Below, piece by piece: positions 43,082 to 51,476 of a stretch of DNA of 64,000 nt. The notes below the pieces were generated by a model. It did not search any database. It had not been told where the DNA came from and saw only the letters and a list, made by a program, of their open reading frames with translations. Origin of the DNA: JAHFUA01 sp963733935 (lineage in GTDB: Bacteria > Acidobacteriota > Terriglobia > Terriglobales > Acidobacteriaceae); the NCBI GenBank assembly GCA_963733935.1, contig CAVTEQ010000011.1:1-64000 (forward strand), given 5' to 3'. Position 1 is the stretch's first letter. Each line of letters begins with the position of its first letter. A program made the position numbers and the translations under genes.

Positions 43082-44323
43082 CTAGACCGGCGCCGTCGCT
43101 TCGCTGCGTTCTGCGTAGTGGGACTCCACGTACTCGTTCAGGATGTCGATGAACTGGGCGACGATTCTGTCTCCCTTGAGCGTGGTCAGCAAGCGGCCAT
43201 CGACGAACACCGGGGCTTTCGGCTCTTCGAATGTTCCCGGCAACGAGATGCCGATGTGGGCATGCTTGGATTCGCCCGGCCCGTTCACCACGCAGCCCAT
43301 CACCGCAACCTTCATTTCCTCGATGCCCGCGTAGCGCTCTTTCCACAGCGGCATCTGCTGCCGCAGGTAGGACTGAATCTGCTCCGCCATTTCCTGGAAG
43401 AAGGTGCTGGTGGTGCGTCCGCAGCCGGGACAAGCCGTGACCTGCGGGGTGAAGCTGCGGATGCCCATCGATTGCAGGATCTGCTGCGCGACGATGACTT
43501 CCTCGGTACGGTCGCCGTTGGGCGCGGGCGTGAGCGAGACGCGGATAGTGTCGCCGATGCCTTCCTGCAGCAGCACGGAAAGCGCCGCCGTAGAGGAGAC
43601 AATTCCCTTGGCGCCCATGCCGGCTTCGGTCAGCCCGAGGTGCAGCGGATAGCGGCAACGCGCGGCCAGCGCGCGATAGACGTCGATCAGGTCCTGTACT
43701 CCGCTGACTTTTGCGCTGAGGATGATCTGGTCTGACCGCAGGCCGTACTTCTCGGCGCGTTCGGCGGAATCAATTGCGCTGACCACGATGGCTTCAAGTG
43801 TCACGTCCCGGGCGTCGAGCGGCTCGGCTCGGCGCGAGTTCTCATCCATCATGCGCGTCAATAGCGCCTGATCGAGCGATCCCCAATTGACTCCAATCCG
43901 CACCGGCCTTTGATTCTCGATCGCCACTTCAATCATGGTACGGAAATTGTCGTCGTCCTTCTTGCCGATGGAGACGTTCCCGGGATTGATGCGGTACTTG
44001 GCCAGCGCGCGGGCGCAAGCCGGATGTTTCTTCAGCAGCAAGTGTCCGTTGTAGTGGAAGTCGCCGATGATGGGCACGCGCACGCCCTGCTGTTCCAGTT
44101 CTTCGACGATGTGCGGCAGCGCGGCAGCGGCTGCGTCGTGGTTCACCGTCACCCGCACCAGCTCGGAGCCCGCCCGCGCCAGGTCGGCCACTTGGCGGAC
44201 GGTCGCGGCGACGTCGGCGGTGTCAGTGTTGGTCATCGACTGCACCACTACCGGCACGTCGCTGCCGACGCGCACTCCGCCTACGCTCGCGGTGACGGTT
44301 TTTCGGCGCTGAATGTTTGCCAT
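43082..44323 (-). CDS. ispG: (E)-4-hydroxy-3-methylbut-2-enyl-diphosphate synthase
   Basis: 413 aa. Penultimate step of the MEP isoprenoid pathway, reducing MEcPP to HMBPP with a [4Fe-4S] cluster. It opens RRKTVTASVGGVRVGSDVPVVVQSMTNTDTADV. The Fe-S ligands are ACPGCGRTT (two Cys) and MGCVVNGPGESKHAHIGIS (third Cys). The length fits the two-domain bacterial enzyme (TIM barrel plus Fe-S domain) without the plant-type insert. It is downstream of rseP, dxr, cdsA and uppS on the same strand, so the MEP enzymes Dxr and IspG and the prenyl transferase UppS are clustered. A palindromic repeat separates it from rseP, so it may have its own promoter. Confidence 0.95.
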   Translation of the reverse strand: MANIQRRKTVTASVGGVRVGSDVPVVVQSMTNTDTADVAATVRQVADLARAGSELVRVTVNHDAAAAALPHIVEELEQQGVRVPIIGDFHYNGHLLLKKHPACARALAKYRINPGNVSIGKKDDDNFRTMIEVAIENQRPVRIGVNWGSLDQALLTRMMDENSRRAEPLDARDVTLEAIVVSAIDSAERAEKYGLRSDQIILSAKVSGVQDLIDVYRALAARCRYPLHLGLTEAGMGAKGIVSSTAALSVLLQEGIGDTIRVSLTPAPNGDRTEEVIVAQQILQSMGIRSFTPQVTACPGCGRTTSTFFQEMAEQIQSYLRQQMPLWKERYAGIEEMKVAVMGCVVNGPGESKHAHIGISLPGTFEEPKAPVFVDGRLLTTLKGDRIVAQFIDILNEYVESHYAERSEATAPV

Positions 44324-44344
44324 CTGAGGTTCAGTTTATCAAGA

Positions 44345-44436
44345 TTGTCATCCTGAGCGAAGCGAAGGACCCGCTTTTTGATTGGGTCCCACCAGCAGGT
44401 CCTTCGCGCGCAAACGCGCCGCGCTCAGGATGACAA
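44345..44436. repeat. Palindromic intergenic repeat (TTGTCATCCTGAGCG arms)
   Basis: Perfect 15-bp inverted arms TTGTCATCCTGAGCG (44345-44359) and CGCTCAGGATGACAA (44422-44436) flank nested inverted segments (gcgaaggacc / ggtccttcgc) and a short centre. Repeats with this wording recur in many acidobacterial genomes (recollection). It could be a non-autonomous mobile or REP-like element. A degenerate half copy is at 42672-42733. Confidence 0.75.
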
Positions 44437-44449
44437 ATCAGGTGGCCGT

Positions 44450-45790
44450 CTACGGCAAGAACTTCGCCAGCCCGGGCAGCGCCTTCCCGATGTCGTTGTA
44501 AATCACGACCACGGCGAACAGGATGAGGAAGACAAACGCCGCTTGGTAGATGCGCTCTTTGATCTTCATGCTGATGTCGCGGCGCATCACGCTCTCGATG
44601 GCCAGCAGCAGGATCACGCCGCCATCCATGATGGGAATCGGAAAGAGATTGAAGATGCCGAGGTTCAAGCTGATGGCGGCCATCAGCGCCAGCAGCGGCA
44701 TCCAGCCCTGGCGTGCGGCTTCGCCGGAGGCACGCGCGATGCCGATGGGCCCATCGATCTGCTTCATGGAGACTTTGCGCGCAGCCAGCTTCCGCACCAG
44801 TTCCAGGATCAGCAGCGAATATCGCCGGTTCGTCTCGATGGACTTGGCAAGCGCACCGGTGAAGCCAAGCTTGTCTACGTGCACCGGGTTGGAGATGAAT
44901 CCCATGCGCCATTGCTCGCCACCGTGGGTGTTGTGCGAGAGCACAGGGGTCACGGTGAAGTGCAGTTGCTGGCCGTTGCGCAGTACGGTGACATCCAGCG
45001 GCTTGCCCGGGTTCTGCTGCAGGTAGCTGATGAGCGCCCGCATGGAACGCATGGTCACGCCATCGACCGCCACCACTTCATCTCCCACTTTCATGCCGGC
45101 CTGGGCGGCGGGCATGCTGGGCTCGATTTCGGTGACGATGTTGGGCTCCTGCGGCACCCAGCCGCCGAGCGCGCCGTATTCTTCCTGGCCTTGCTTATCG
45201 GGGACGATGGTCTTGGTCAGGACCTGCCCGCCGCGCTGCACAGCGACGTCGAGCGGCTGACCCGGATTCAGCATGACTTGGGCTTCAACGTCTTCCCAGG
45301 TCGGCGATTGGTTGTTGCCGATGCGCGCGATGCGGTCGCCGGCCTCGAAGCCGGCTGTGGCCGCCGCTGAGTTCGGCAGCACGTAGCCGATCACCGCGGG
45401 CTGGTCCAGAAAATAAGGATGCTCGTAGCGCACCATGAATACGCCGGTGAGCAGCGCGATCGCCAGCAGGATGTTCATCGCCGGACCCGCTAGCGCGATG
45501 ATGAACCGCTGCCAGCGCGGGTGCGAGAGAAACTCCGCCGGATCGCCGGTGCGCGCCTCCATGGGATTCTCGCCCGACATCTTGACATAGCCGCCCAGCG
45601 GCAGGGCGCTGATGCGGTAGTCGGTATCGCCTTTGCGCCACCCGATCAGGCGCTTGCCGAAGCCGATGGAGAACACCTCTACCCGGACCCCGAAATACTT
45701 CGCGGCAATAAAGTGGCCCAGTTCGTGAATCAGGATGAGAATGCCGAGAACGAGGGCTACAGCCCAGAGAATCGTGAAAGCGTTATACAT
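44450..45790 (-). CDS. rseP: RIP metalloprotease RseP (site-2 protease family)
   Basis: 446 aa inner-membrane zinc protease that cleaves anti-sigma factors or signal-peptide remnants within the membrane. The first helix contains the HELGH zinc motif (ILILIHELGHFIAAKYFGV). The family GFG motif follows (SIGFGKRLIGWRKGDTDYRISALPLGGYVKM). Two PDZ-like regions are at about 125-300. The third zinc ligand is in NLFPIPIMDGGVILL, near residue 385. All active-site parts are intact. It lies in the uppS-cdsA-dxr-rseP series. An ECF sigma/anti-sigma pair exists at 54006-55080 and could be a substrate route (inference). Confidence 0.93.
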   Translation of the reverse strand: MYNAFTILWAVALVLGILILIHELGHFIAAKYFGVRVEVFSIGFGKRLIGWRKGDTDYRISALPLGGYVKMSGENPMEARTGDPAEFLSHPRWQRFIIALAGPAMNILLAIALLTGVFMVRYEHPYFLDQPAVIGYVLPNSAAATAGFEAGDRIARIGNNQSPTWEDVEAQVMLNPGQPLDVAVQRGGQVLTKTIVPDKQGQEEYGALGGWVPQEPNIVTEIEPSMPAAQAGMKVGDEVVAVDGVTMRSMRALISYLQQNPGKPLDVTVLRNGQQLHFTVTPVLSHNTHGGEQWRMGFISNPVHVDKLGFTGALAKSIETNRRYSLLILELVRKLAARKVSMKQIDGPIGIARASGEAARQGWMPLLALMAAISLNLGIFNLFPIPIMDGGVILLLAIESVMRRDISMKIKERIYQAAFVFLILFAVVVIYNDIGKALPGLAKFLP

Positions 45791-45808
45791 GTGGAAAACT
45801 GTCCCGCT

Positions 45809-47011
45809 CTATTTTGCTACAACGGGAGGCCGAATGCCTGCCTTTCTGGATGAGAATTCTTCGACTCGGTGGCGTGCCAGACGCCTGGCTTCCGCGTCCA
45901 TGGCCAGCACCTGTTTAATAGATTCAGGACGCTTGCCGGCAGTTTCTTTAAGTACGTCACTGATAATGCGGGGGATATCGTCAAATCCGATCGCTCCCCC
46001 AAGGAACGCGGCCACCGCAACCTCGTCGGCGGCGTTCAAGGCCACCGTCTTAGCGCCCCCGGCTTCCGCCGCCTCATAGGCCAGGGCCAAGCATGGAAAC
46101 CTTTGCATATCCGGCGGGCGGAAATCCAGATGACGTAAGTCATTGACCGAGTAACGCAAGTCAGAGGGGATGCGCTCCGGCCACGTCAGCGCATAGAGGA
46201 TGGGCAGGCGCATGTCGGTGACCGAGAGCTGCGCCAGGATGCTGCCGTCCACGAACTCAACCAGCGAGTGTATGGTGGATTGCGGGTGAATGATGACTTT
46301 TACCCGCTCTGGCGGCAGGCCGAACAGGCGGCAGGCCTCGATCACCTCAAAGCCCTTGTTCATCAGCGTAGCGGAGTCGATGGTGATGCGCGGTCCCATC
46401 CTCCACGTGGGATGGTTCAGCGCCTCTTGCACGGTGATGCGCGAAAACTGCGAGGCAGGCGTGTCCAGGAACGGCCCGCCTGAGGCCGTCAGCCAGACGC
46501 AATGGACTTCCTCCAGGCGGCCGCCCCGCATGCACTGATGAACAGCGTTGTGCTCGCTGTCGATGGGCAGGAGCGGCTTGCCGTGTTTCTTGGCTTCGGC
46601 TGTGATCAACTCGCCCGCGGCCACCAGGCATTCCTTGTTCGCCAGGCCGACGCTCTTGCCCGCGCGCACCGCTTCATAGGTCGCTTCCAGGCCGGCGACC
46701 CCCACGATTGCGCTGACTACGAAGTCAACGTCAGGATGAGTCGCGACCGCCACCGATCCCGCGGAGCCTTCTACGACCTCGATGTCTTCTATTCCAGCCG
46801 ACTTCAGCTTCCTTCGTAATTTCTCCGCGGAGTCGGCAGTGCTCATCGAAAACAGACGCGGACGCCAGCGCTGGGCCTGCTCGAAGGCGGCTTCGAAGTT
46901 ATTGCCGGCGGCAAGCGAGCCGATGGAGAACCGCTGCGGGTGCGCTTCTACGACGCTCAGAGTGCTCCGCCCGATCGAGCCGGTGGAACCCAGGATGGCA
47001 ATGCGCTTCAT
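45809..47011 (-). CDS. dxr: 1-deoxy-D-xylulose-5-phosphate reductoisomerase
   Basis: 400 aa, NADPH-dependent second enzyme of the MEP pathway. The N-terminal NADPH fold is RIAILGSTGSIGRSTLSVVE. Catalytic segments: GKSVGLANKECLVAAGELI, LLPIDSEHNAVHQCMRG (metal-binding Asp/Glu), ITIDSATLMNKGFEVIEA and VIIHPQSTIHSLVEF. The length is normal. The stop is 18 nt before rseP and the start 9 nt after the cdsA stop, so it is co-transcribed with both. Confidence 0.95.
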   Translation of the reverse strand: MKRIAILGSTGSIGRSTLSVVEAHPQRFSIGSLAAGNNFEAAFEQAQRWRPRLFSMSTADSAEKLRRKLKSAGIEDIEVVEGSAGSVAVATHPDVDFVVSAIVGVAGLEATYEAVRAGKSVGLANKECLVAAGELITAEAKKHGKPLLPIDSEHNAVHQCMRGGRLEEVHCVWLTASGGPFLDTPASQFSRITVQEALNHPTWRMGPRITIDSATLMNKGFEVIEACRLFGLPPERVKVIIHPQSTIHSLVEFVDGSILAQLSVTDMRLPILYALTWPERIPSDLRYSVNDLRHLDFRPPDMQRFPCLALAYEAAEAGGAKTVALNAADEVAVAAFLGGAIGFDDIPRIISDVLKETAGKRPESIKQVLAMDAEARRLARHRVEEFSSRKAGIRPPVVAK

Positions 47012-47020
47012 GAAGACGAA

Positions 47021-47998
47021 CTATGGGGAACCAAAGGTGGAGGCAATCTGCGCATAGTACCACAGCACTGGAGCGGCGAAGAGCAGAGCGTCGATGCGGT
47101 CCAGCATGCCGCCGTGGCCGGGCAGGAGCGAGCCGGAATCCTTCACTCCCGCTCCGCGCTTGAGCATGGACTCCACCAGATCGCCCAGTTGCGCCGCCAC
47201 ATTGAGCGCGGCCGAGAGCAGAATGTAAACCCAGATTGGCCGCGTCGGCGGATACACTCCCACGCTCAAGATGCTGCCCTGCTGCGCTTCCAGCAGATTC
47301 GAATTGCGAAGAAAGCCCACGATGGCGTTCGCATGCGCCAGGATGATGGTCCCCAACGCGGTAGCGCCGGCGAGGGAAGCCGCGGTTCCCTCCCAGCTCT
47401 TGTTGGGGCTAATGCGGGGCGCCAGCTTGTGTTTGCCGAGCGATCGGCCCACAAGAAACGCGAGAATGTCTCCGGACCACACCACCACCAACAAATAAAA
47501 GACGAAGAACGCCCCCGCCACGCGGGCCCGCACGTAGATGAGCAGCATCAGTGGCAGGCTGACGTAAGCCAGCCCTAGGGTCGACGTAGCGGCACCCGCC
47601 AGCGAGGTGCGCAGGTCTGCGCGCCGCATCATCGCCACCAGAAACACAAAACCCGCCAGCAGCACGCCATCCCTGGCGAGCGAAGTTGCGCCGAACGCGA
47701 AGAACAGGTACGGATGCTCCTTCGGGAAGACGCCGCGCAGCAAAGTGGAAGACGGCAGCTTGCTTACGGCCACTTCCACCATGAACGCCGCAACCACGCT
47801 CCCGAACAAAATCAGCGTAAACAAGAAGGTGAGTATTCGTGCGGGCTTGGTTTCATAAGCATCGGCCAGCCCCAGGTACTCGCTGGTGGTGATCAGCGCA
47901 ATCAGGCCGACCACGCTCGCGAACACCCACATCGGCGCCCGAAACACGATCAGCAGGACGATGGGAATGAGGATGACTGCGGTCGCGACGCGCTTCAT
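47021..47998 (-). CDS. cdsA: Phosphatidate cytidylyltransferase
   Basis: 325 aa integral membrane enzyme making CDP-diacylglycerol from phosphatidate and CTP. About eight helices. The family signature near the C-terminus is SMLKRGAGVKDSGSLLPGHGGMLDRIDALLF, with the KD-x5-PGHGG-x2-DR-x-D pattern intact. A Lys/Pro-rich cytoplasmic segment GRSLGKHKLAPRISPNKSWEG also matches the family. It starts one base after the uppS stop and ends 9 nt before dxr. Confidence 0.93.
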   Translation of the reverse strand: MKRVATAVILIPIVLLIVFRAPMWVFASVVGLIALITTSEYLGLADAYETKPARILTFLFTLILFGSVVAAFMVEVAVSKLPSSTLLRGVFPKEHPYLFFAFGATSLARDGVLLAGFVFLVAMMRRADLRTSLAGAATSTLGLAYVSLPLMLLIYVRARVAGAFFVFYLLVVVWSGDILAFLVGRSLGKHKLAPRISPNKSWEGTAASLAGATALGTIILAHANAIVGFLRNSNLLEAQQGSILSVGVYPPTRPIWVYILLSAALNVAAQLGDLVESMLKRGAGVKDSGSLLPGHGGMLDRIDALLFAAPVLWYYAQIASTFGSP

Positions 47999-48799
47999 TT
48001 AGAAGGCGCCCGCGTGCGCGTGCCCGTCGTTCAGTCCGCCGTAGCGCCGCTCGCGGGTCTGATATTCCGCGATGGCTTCCAGCAGGTGCCGTCCGCGAAA
48101 TTCCGGCCAGTGCGTAGCCGTGACGTAGATCTCCGCGTAGGCCACCTGCCACAGCAGGAAGTTCGAGAGCCGCATCTCGCCCGAGGTGCGGATCACCAGG
48201 TCGGGATCGGGCAGATGCTGGGTGTAGAGATGGCGATCGATGAGTTCCTCGTCGATCTTGAGGTGGCGCAATCCGCCGTTGTTGGCGGCTGCGTGCACGA
48301 TGGCATTGAAGGCGTCCACCAGTTCCATGCGCGAGCCGTAATTCAGGGCCAGGGTGAGCACCATGCCGGTGTTGCCGGCGGTGGCCTGCTGCGCCCAGGC
48401 CATGCGCTCCTGCACCGCTTCCGGCAGCTCGTGGCGGCGGCCGATGTACTCCAGGCGAACATTATTTTTGTTCAGCGTGGGGACTTCTGCCTTCAGGTAG
48501 CGCCGCAACAGGCGCATGAGGAAGTCCACTTCGGTGGCGGGGCGCTTCTTCCAGTTCTCCGAAGAAAACGCGTAGAGGGTGAGCGCCGGCAGGTGGATGC
48601 GGGCTGCGGTCTCGACGGTGGAGCGCACCGACGCCACGCCCGCGCGGTGTCCGGCGATGCGCGGCAGGTGGCGCTGCCGTGCCCAGCGGCCGTTGCCGTC
48701 CATGATGATAGCGATGTGTCGCGGTAGGCGCTTGGTATCGAGCCGGGAGTAAATCTCAGACTCGTCGCGGTCCAGGCCTGCGGGAATGGATGTGTGCAA
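47999..48799 (-). CDS. uppS: Isoprenyl transferase (undecaprenyl diphosphate synthase)
   Basis: 266 aa from a TTG at 48799, chosen because GAGGT lies 4 nt upstream and the resulting length fits the family. The only other in-frame option, a TTG at 48901, gives an unlikely extension, and there is no in-frame ATG before the conserved core. Motifs: HIAIIMDGNGRWARQR (substrate Asp), HRAGVASVR, YAFSSENWKRP-like (YAFSSENWKKRPATEV) and DLVIRTSGEMRLSNFLLWQVAYAEIY. It makes the C55 lipid carrier needed for peptidoglycan and for the exopolysaccharide assembled at 10-37 kb. Confidence 0.9.
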   Translation of the reverse strand: MHTSIPAGLDRDESEIYSRLDTKRLPRHIAIIMDGNGRWARQRHLPRIAGHRAGVASVRSTVETAARIHLPALTLYAFSSENWKKRPATEVDFLMRLLRRYLKAEVPTLNKNNVRLEYIGRRHELPEAVQERMAWAQQATAGNTGMVLTLALNYGSRMELVDAFNAIVHAAANNGGLRHLKIDEELIDRHLYTQHLPDPDLVIRTSGEMRLSNFLLWQVAYAEIYVTATHWPEFRGRHLLEAIAEYQTRERRYGGLNDGHAHAGAF

Positions 48800-49097
48800 G
48801 GCTACCTCAGACTCCCATAAGTAGCATAGCTCCGTTCTCTGCGCAATGAAAGCGGCTAGAAGAGCGCACAGCGAAACTGCGACGGTGCAGCTCCCGCGCA
48901 AGAATCTGTGTCACACTATTTGCGATGCTACAATTTCGGCGACTTTTCCACAGCCGGTTTCTAGGAGCAACCTGCAGAGCTTTGCCCGGTATATCCGCCC
49001 GCCGCTTAAGCGCGTTCTGCCAAACGTCTCGTCAGAATCGGGCTGGCGCTGAGCGATGCTCAGCCCGCGATATCGCCGCATGAGTACGAGGACAAGC

Positions 49098-50495
49098 ATG
49101 AAAAAGCTGAGTATTTCTCTGTGTGTGCTGGTGGGATTGAGTTTGCCTGCCTGGGCGCAGCAGTCCGGGAATGCGCCGGCCGCAGCCCCATGCTGCGACG
49201 CCATCGAGCAGCACCTCAAGGACATGGAAGATCGCATCATTCTGCTCGAAGGGCAAGTGCGCACCCTGAAGGAACAACTGGCGCAAGGGCAGGGCGTGCA
49301 GCCCTCGCAGGCGCAGGCCACGGGTGCAGCTTCGGGCGGGGAAACAACTGCGACGGCTGCCTCGGCTAGCGCGTCCGGAGGGCAAGCGATGCCCACCGCA
49401 GTCGCCGAAGGCGGCACGCAGTTGCCCAACTATGGTGGGGCCGGCGCCGCTGCCAAAGCGCTGAACCCGGACATCAGCGCCATCGGAGACTTCATCGGCG
49501 CTGCCGGCCATTATCCGACGCCACCCGGCAGCGTCATCCGCCAAGCCGGCTTCCAGTCGCTCACCATGCACGAGTCCGAACTTGGATTCCAGGCAATCAT
49601 CGATCCCTACGCGCGCGGCGACTTCTTCCTCTCCTTCGGCGAGGAAGGCGTTGACCTCGAAGAGGGCTACGTTACTTTCACCGCGCTGCCCGCCGGACTC
49701 GTTGCCCGTGTCGGCAAGATGCGGGCTGCCTTCGGCAAGGTCAACACCATGCACAATCACGTGTTGCCGTGGGTGGACCGCCCGCTGCTCAACGAGAATC
49801 TGGTGGGCGGCGAAGACGGCATTGACGACGCCGGCTTCTCTCTGCAGCGCATCCTGCCCGCGCCCAAGGGAATCTTCCTTGAAGCGACGGGGCAGGTCTT
49901 TCGCGGCGACACCGGCACGCAGACATACTTCCTGCCGAACGGCGCCACCATCGATCAAACCGTGTTCACCGCGACTCGGAAGACCGACGTGAGCACGGTC
50001 GAACACCTGCGCGCGTACCGGGACATCACCGAGTCCACCAACCTCGACCTGGGCCTCTCCTACGCGCGCGGCCACAACGAACTGGGCAGCAATTTCCTGA
50101 CACAGCTCTATGGGATCGATGCCACTCTGCGCTGGAAGCCGCTGCGCCGTTCCATCTATCACTCGTTCGTGGGCAGGACGGAGGCAGTCTGGAGTCAGCG
50201 CCAGCAGCCGCTCACCGCCGGTGGCGAGCAACGGAGCTTCGGCATGTACGCCTCCGGCGACTACCAACTCGGAAGGCGATGGTTTGTCGGCGGGCGCTAC
50301 GACTACGCGCAGCGCGCCCGCGACGACCGACAACTGGACCGTGGCGCCGCCGCAATCCTGACCTACTGGCCCAGCGAGTTCAGCCAGATCCGCGGACAGT
50401 ATCGCTTTACGCGCTATGCGGAGGGTATCAACGCCAACGAACTGCTGATGCAGGTGCAGTTCTCCCTGGGAGCGCATGGCGCGCACCCGTTCTGA
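49098..50495 (+). CDS. Porin-like outer-membrane beta-barrel protein linked to metal uptake
   Basis: 465 aa from ATG 49098 (GAGGA 5 nt upstream). Signal peptide MKKLSISLCVLVGLSLPAWA. A short periplasmic coiled coil follows (CCDAIEQHLKDMEDRIILLEGQVRTLKEQLAQ), as in trimeric porins and OprP-like proteins. An Ala/Gly-rich linker leads to a beta-strand-rich region with alternating aromatic residues. The C-terminus ends in Phe (GAHGAHPF), a BAM-recognition-like end with two His. It is 18 nt upstream of a zinc/manganese-type binding protein on the same strand, so it probably lets metal or a metal chelate through the outer membrane (inference). Confidence 0.7.
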   Translation: MKKLSISLCVLVGLSLPAWAQQSGNAPAAAPCCDAIEQHLKDMEDRIILLEGQVRTLKEQLAQGQGVQPSQAQATGAASGGETTATAASASASGGQAMPTAVAEGGTQLPNYGGAGAAAKALNPDISAIGDFIGAAGHYPTPPGSVIRQAGFQSLTMHESELGFQAIIDPYARGDFFLSFGEEGVDLEEGYVTFTALPAGLVARVGKMRAAFGKVNTMHNHVLPWVDRPLLNENLVGGEDGIDDAGFSLQRILPAPKGIFLEATGQVFRGDTGTQTYFLPNGATIDQTVFTATRKTDVSTVEHLRAYRDITESTNLDLGLSYARGHNELGSNFLTQLYGIDATLRWKPLRRSIYHSFVGRTEAVWSQRQQPLTAGGEQRSFGMYASGDYQLGRRWFVGGRYDYAQRARDDRQLDRGAAAILTYWPSEFSQIRGQYRFTRYAEGINANELLMQVQFSLGAHGAHPF

Positions 50496-50513
50496 CCGCT
50501 TGAGGAGAATGTG

Positions 50514-51458
50514 ATGAAGCACTTAGGGATTGGTTTATGGGCGGCGCTGAGCGTGGCCGCGCTCATCGTCGCCATGCTGGCGTTCCCGCCGGCGTCCGCA
50601 GCCAAGAAGCTCAATGTCGTCACCTCAACCACCGACATGGCGTCGCTGGCCCAGGAGGTGGGCGGCGACAAGATCACGGTCGAAGCCATCGCCAAGGGAT
50701 ACCAGGACCCGCACTTCGTGGAAGCCAAGCCCAGCTTCCTGCTCAAGCTGAAAAATGCGGACTTGCTGATATCCGTGGGGCTGCAATTGGAGATCGGCTG
50801 GCTGCCGCCGCTGGTCACGCAGAGCGGCAATCCGCGCATTCAAGTGGGCGCGACCGGCTATCTCGACGCCTCGCAGTTCGCCGACATCCTCGACATCCCC
50901 ACCGGGCAGATCACCCGCGCCATGGGCGACGTGCACCCGCTCGGCAATCCGCACTACTGGCTCGATCCCAACAATGGGCGCCGCATCGCTCGTGGCATCG
51001 CCCAAAAGCTCGGCGAGATGGATCCGGCCGACAGCCAGTATTTCCAGCAACGCTTCCAGGATTTTGACCGCCGCCTGACCGCTGCCGAGAAGAACTGGGA
51101 CGCCGCCATGGCTCCGTACAAGGGACGGAAAGTCGTGACTTATCACACCTCCTGGTCGAACTTCGCCAAGCACTTCGGGCTGCAGGTGGTGGGGTACATC
51201 GAGCCGCGGCCGGGCATCCCGCCCACACCGGCACACACGCTCGAAATTATTCAATTGATGAAGCGCGACAACGTGAAGGTGGTCGTGGTCGAACCTTATT
51301 TCGACCTGAAGACCCCTATCAGCATCGGCAGCGCCACCGGCGCCAAGGTGATTGTGCTGCTGCCCTCGGTGGGAGGCGAGAAAGAGGTGACGGATTATTT
51401 CAAACTTTTCGACTACGATATCAACCTGCTGACACAAACCTTCAAGGCAACGCAATGA
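50514..51458 (+). CDS. Metal ABC transporter substrate-binding protein (ZnuA-like, cluster A-I)
   Basis: 314 aa from ATG 50514 (GAGGAG 6 nt upstream; a GTG one codon earlier is possible). Signal peptide up to about ASAAKK. Metal-ligand candidates: His67 in GYQDPHFVE, His in GNPHYWLDP, His in VTYHTSWSNFAKHFG and an acidic residue in VVVEPYFDLKTP. There is no His-rich loop of the kind typical of ZnuA, so Zn or Mn cannot be separated. The family fold with a long linker helix (GEMDPADSQYFQQRFQDFDRRLTAAEKNW) is clear. It sits between the porin-like gene and the permease, in one operon. Confidence 0.87.
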   Translation: MKHLGIGLWAALSVAALIVAMLAFPPASAAKKLNVVTSTTDMASLAQEVGGDKITVEAIAKGYQDPHFVEAKPSFLLKLKNADLLISVGLQLEIGWLPPLVTQSGNPRIQVGATGYLDASQFADILDIPTGQITRAMGDVHPLGNPHYWLDPNNGRRIARGIAQKLGEMDPADSQYFQQRFQDFDRRLTAAEKNWDAAMAPYKGRKVVTYHTSWSNFAKHFGLQVVGYIEPRPGIPPTPAHTLEIIQLMKRDNVKVVVVEPYFDLKTPISIGSATGAKVIVLLPSVGGEKEVTDYFKLFDYDINLLTQTFKATQ

Positions 51459-51476
51459 CCTCGATGCGATAAGACC

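Noticed and set aside
44378..45370. 330-aa plus-strand frame opposite rseP
   Set aside because: rseP has all catalytic motifs. The opposite frame is His/Gln/Asp-rich antisense.
47714..48727. 337-aa plus-strand frame across cdsA and uppS
   Set aside because: Antisense to two conserved enzymes.
49032..50522. 496-aa open frame on the minus strand opposite the porin-like gene
   Set aside because: It is the antisense shadow of a GC-rich gene. The plus-strand frame has a signal peptide, Shine-Dalgarno and operon context.
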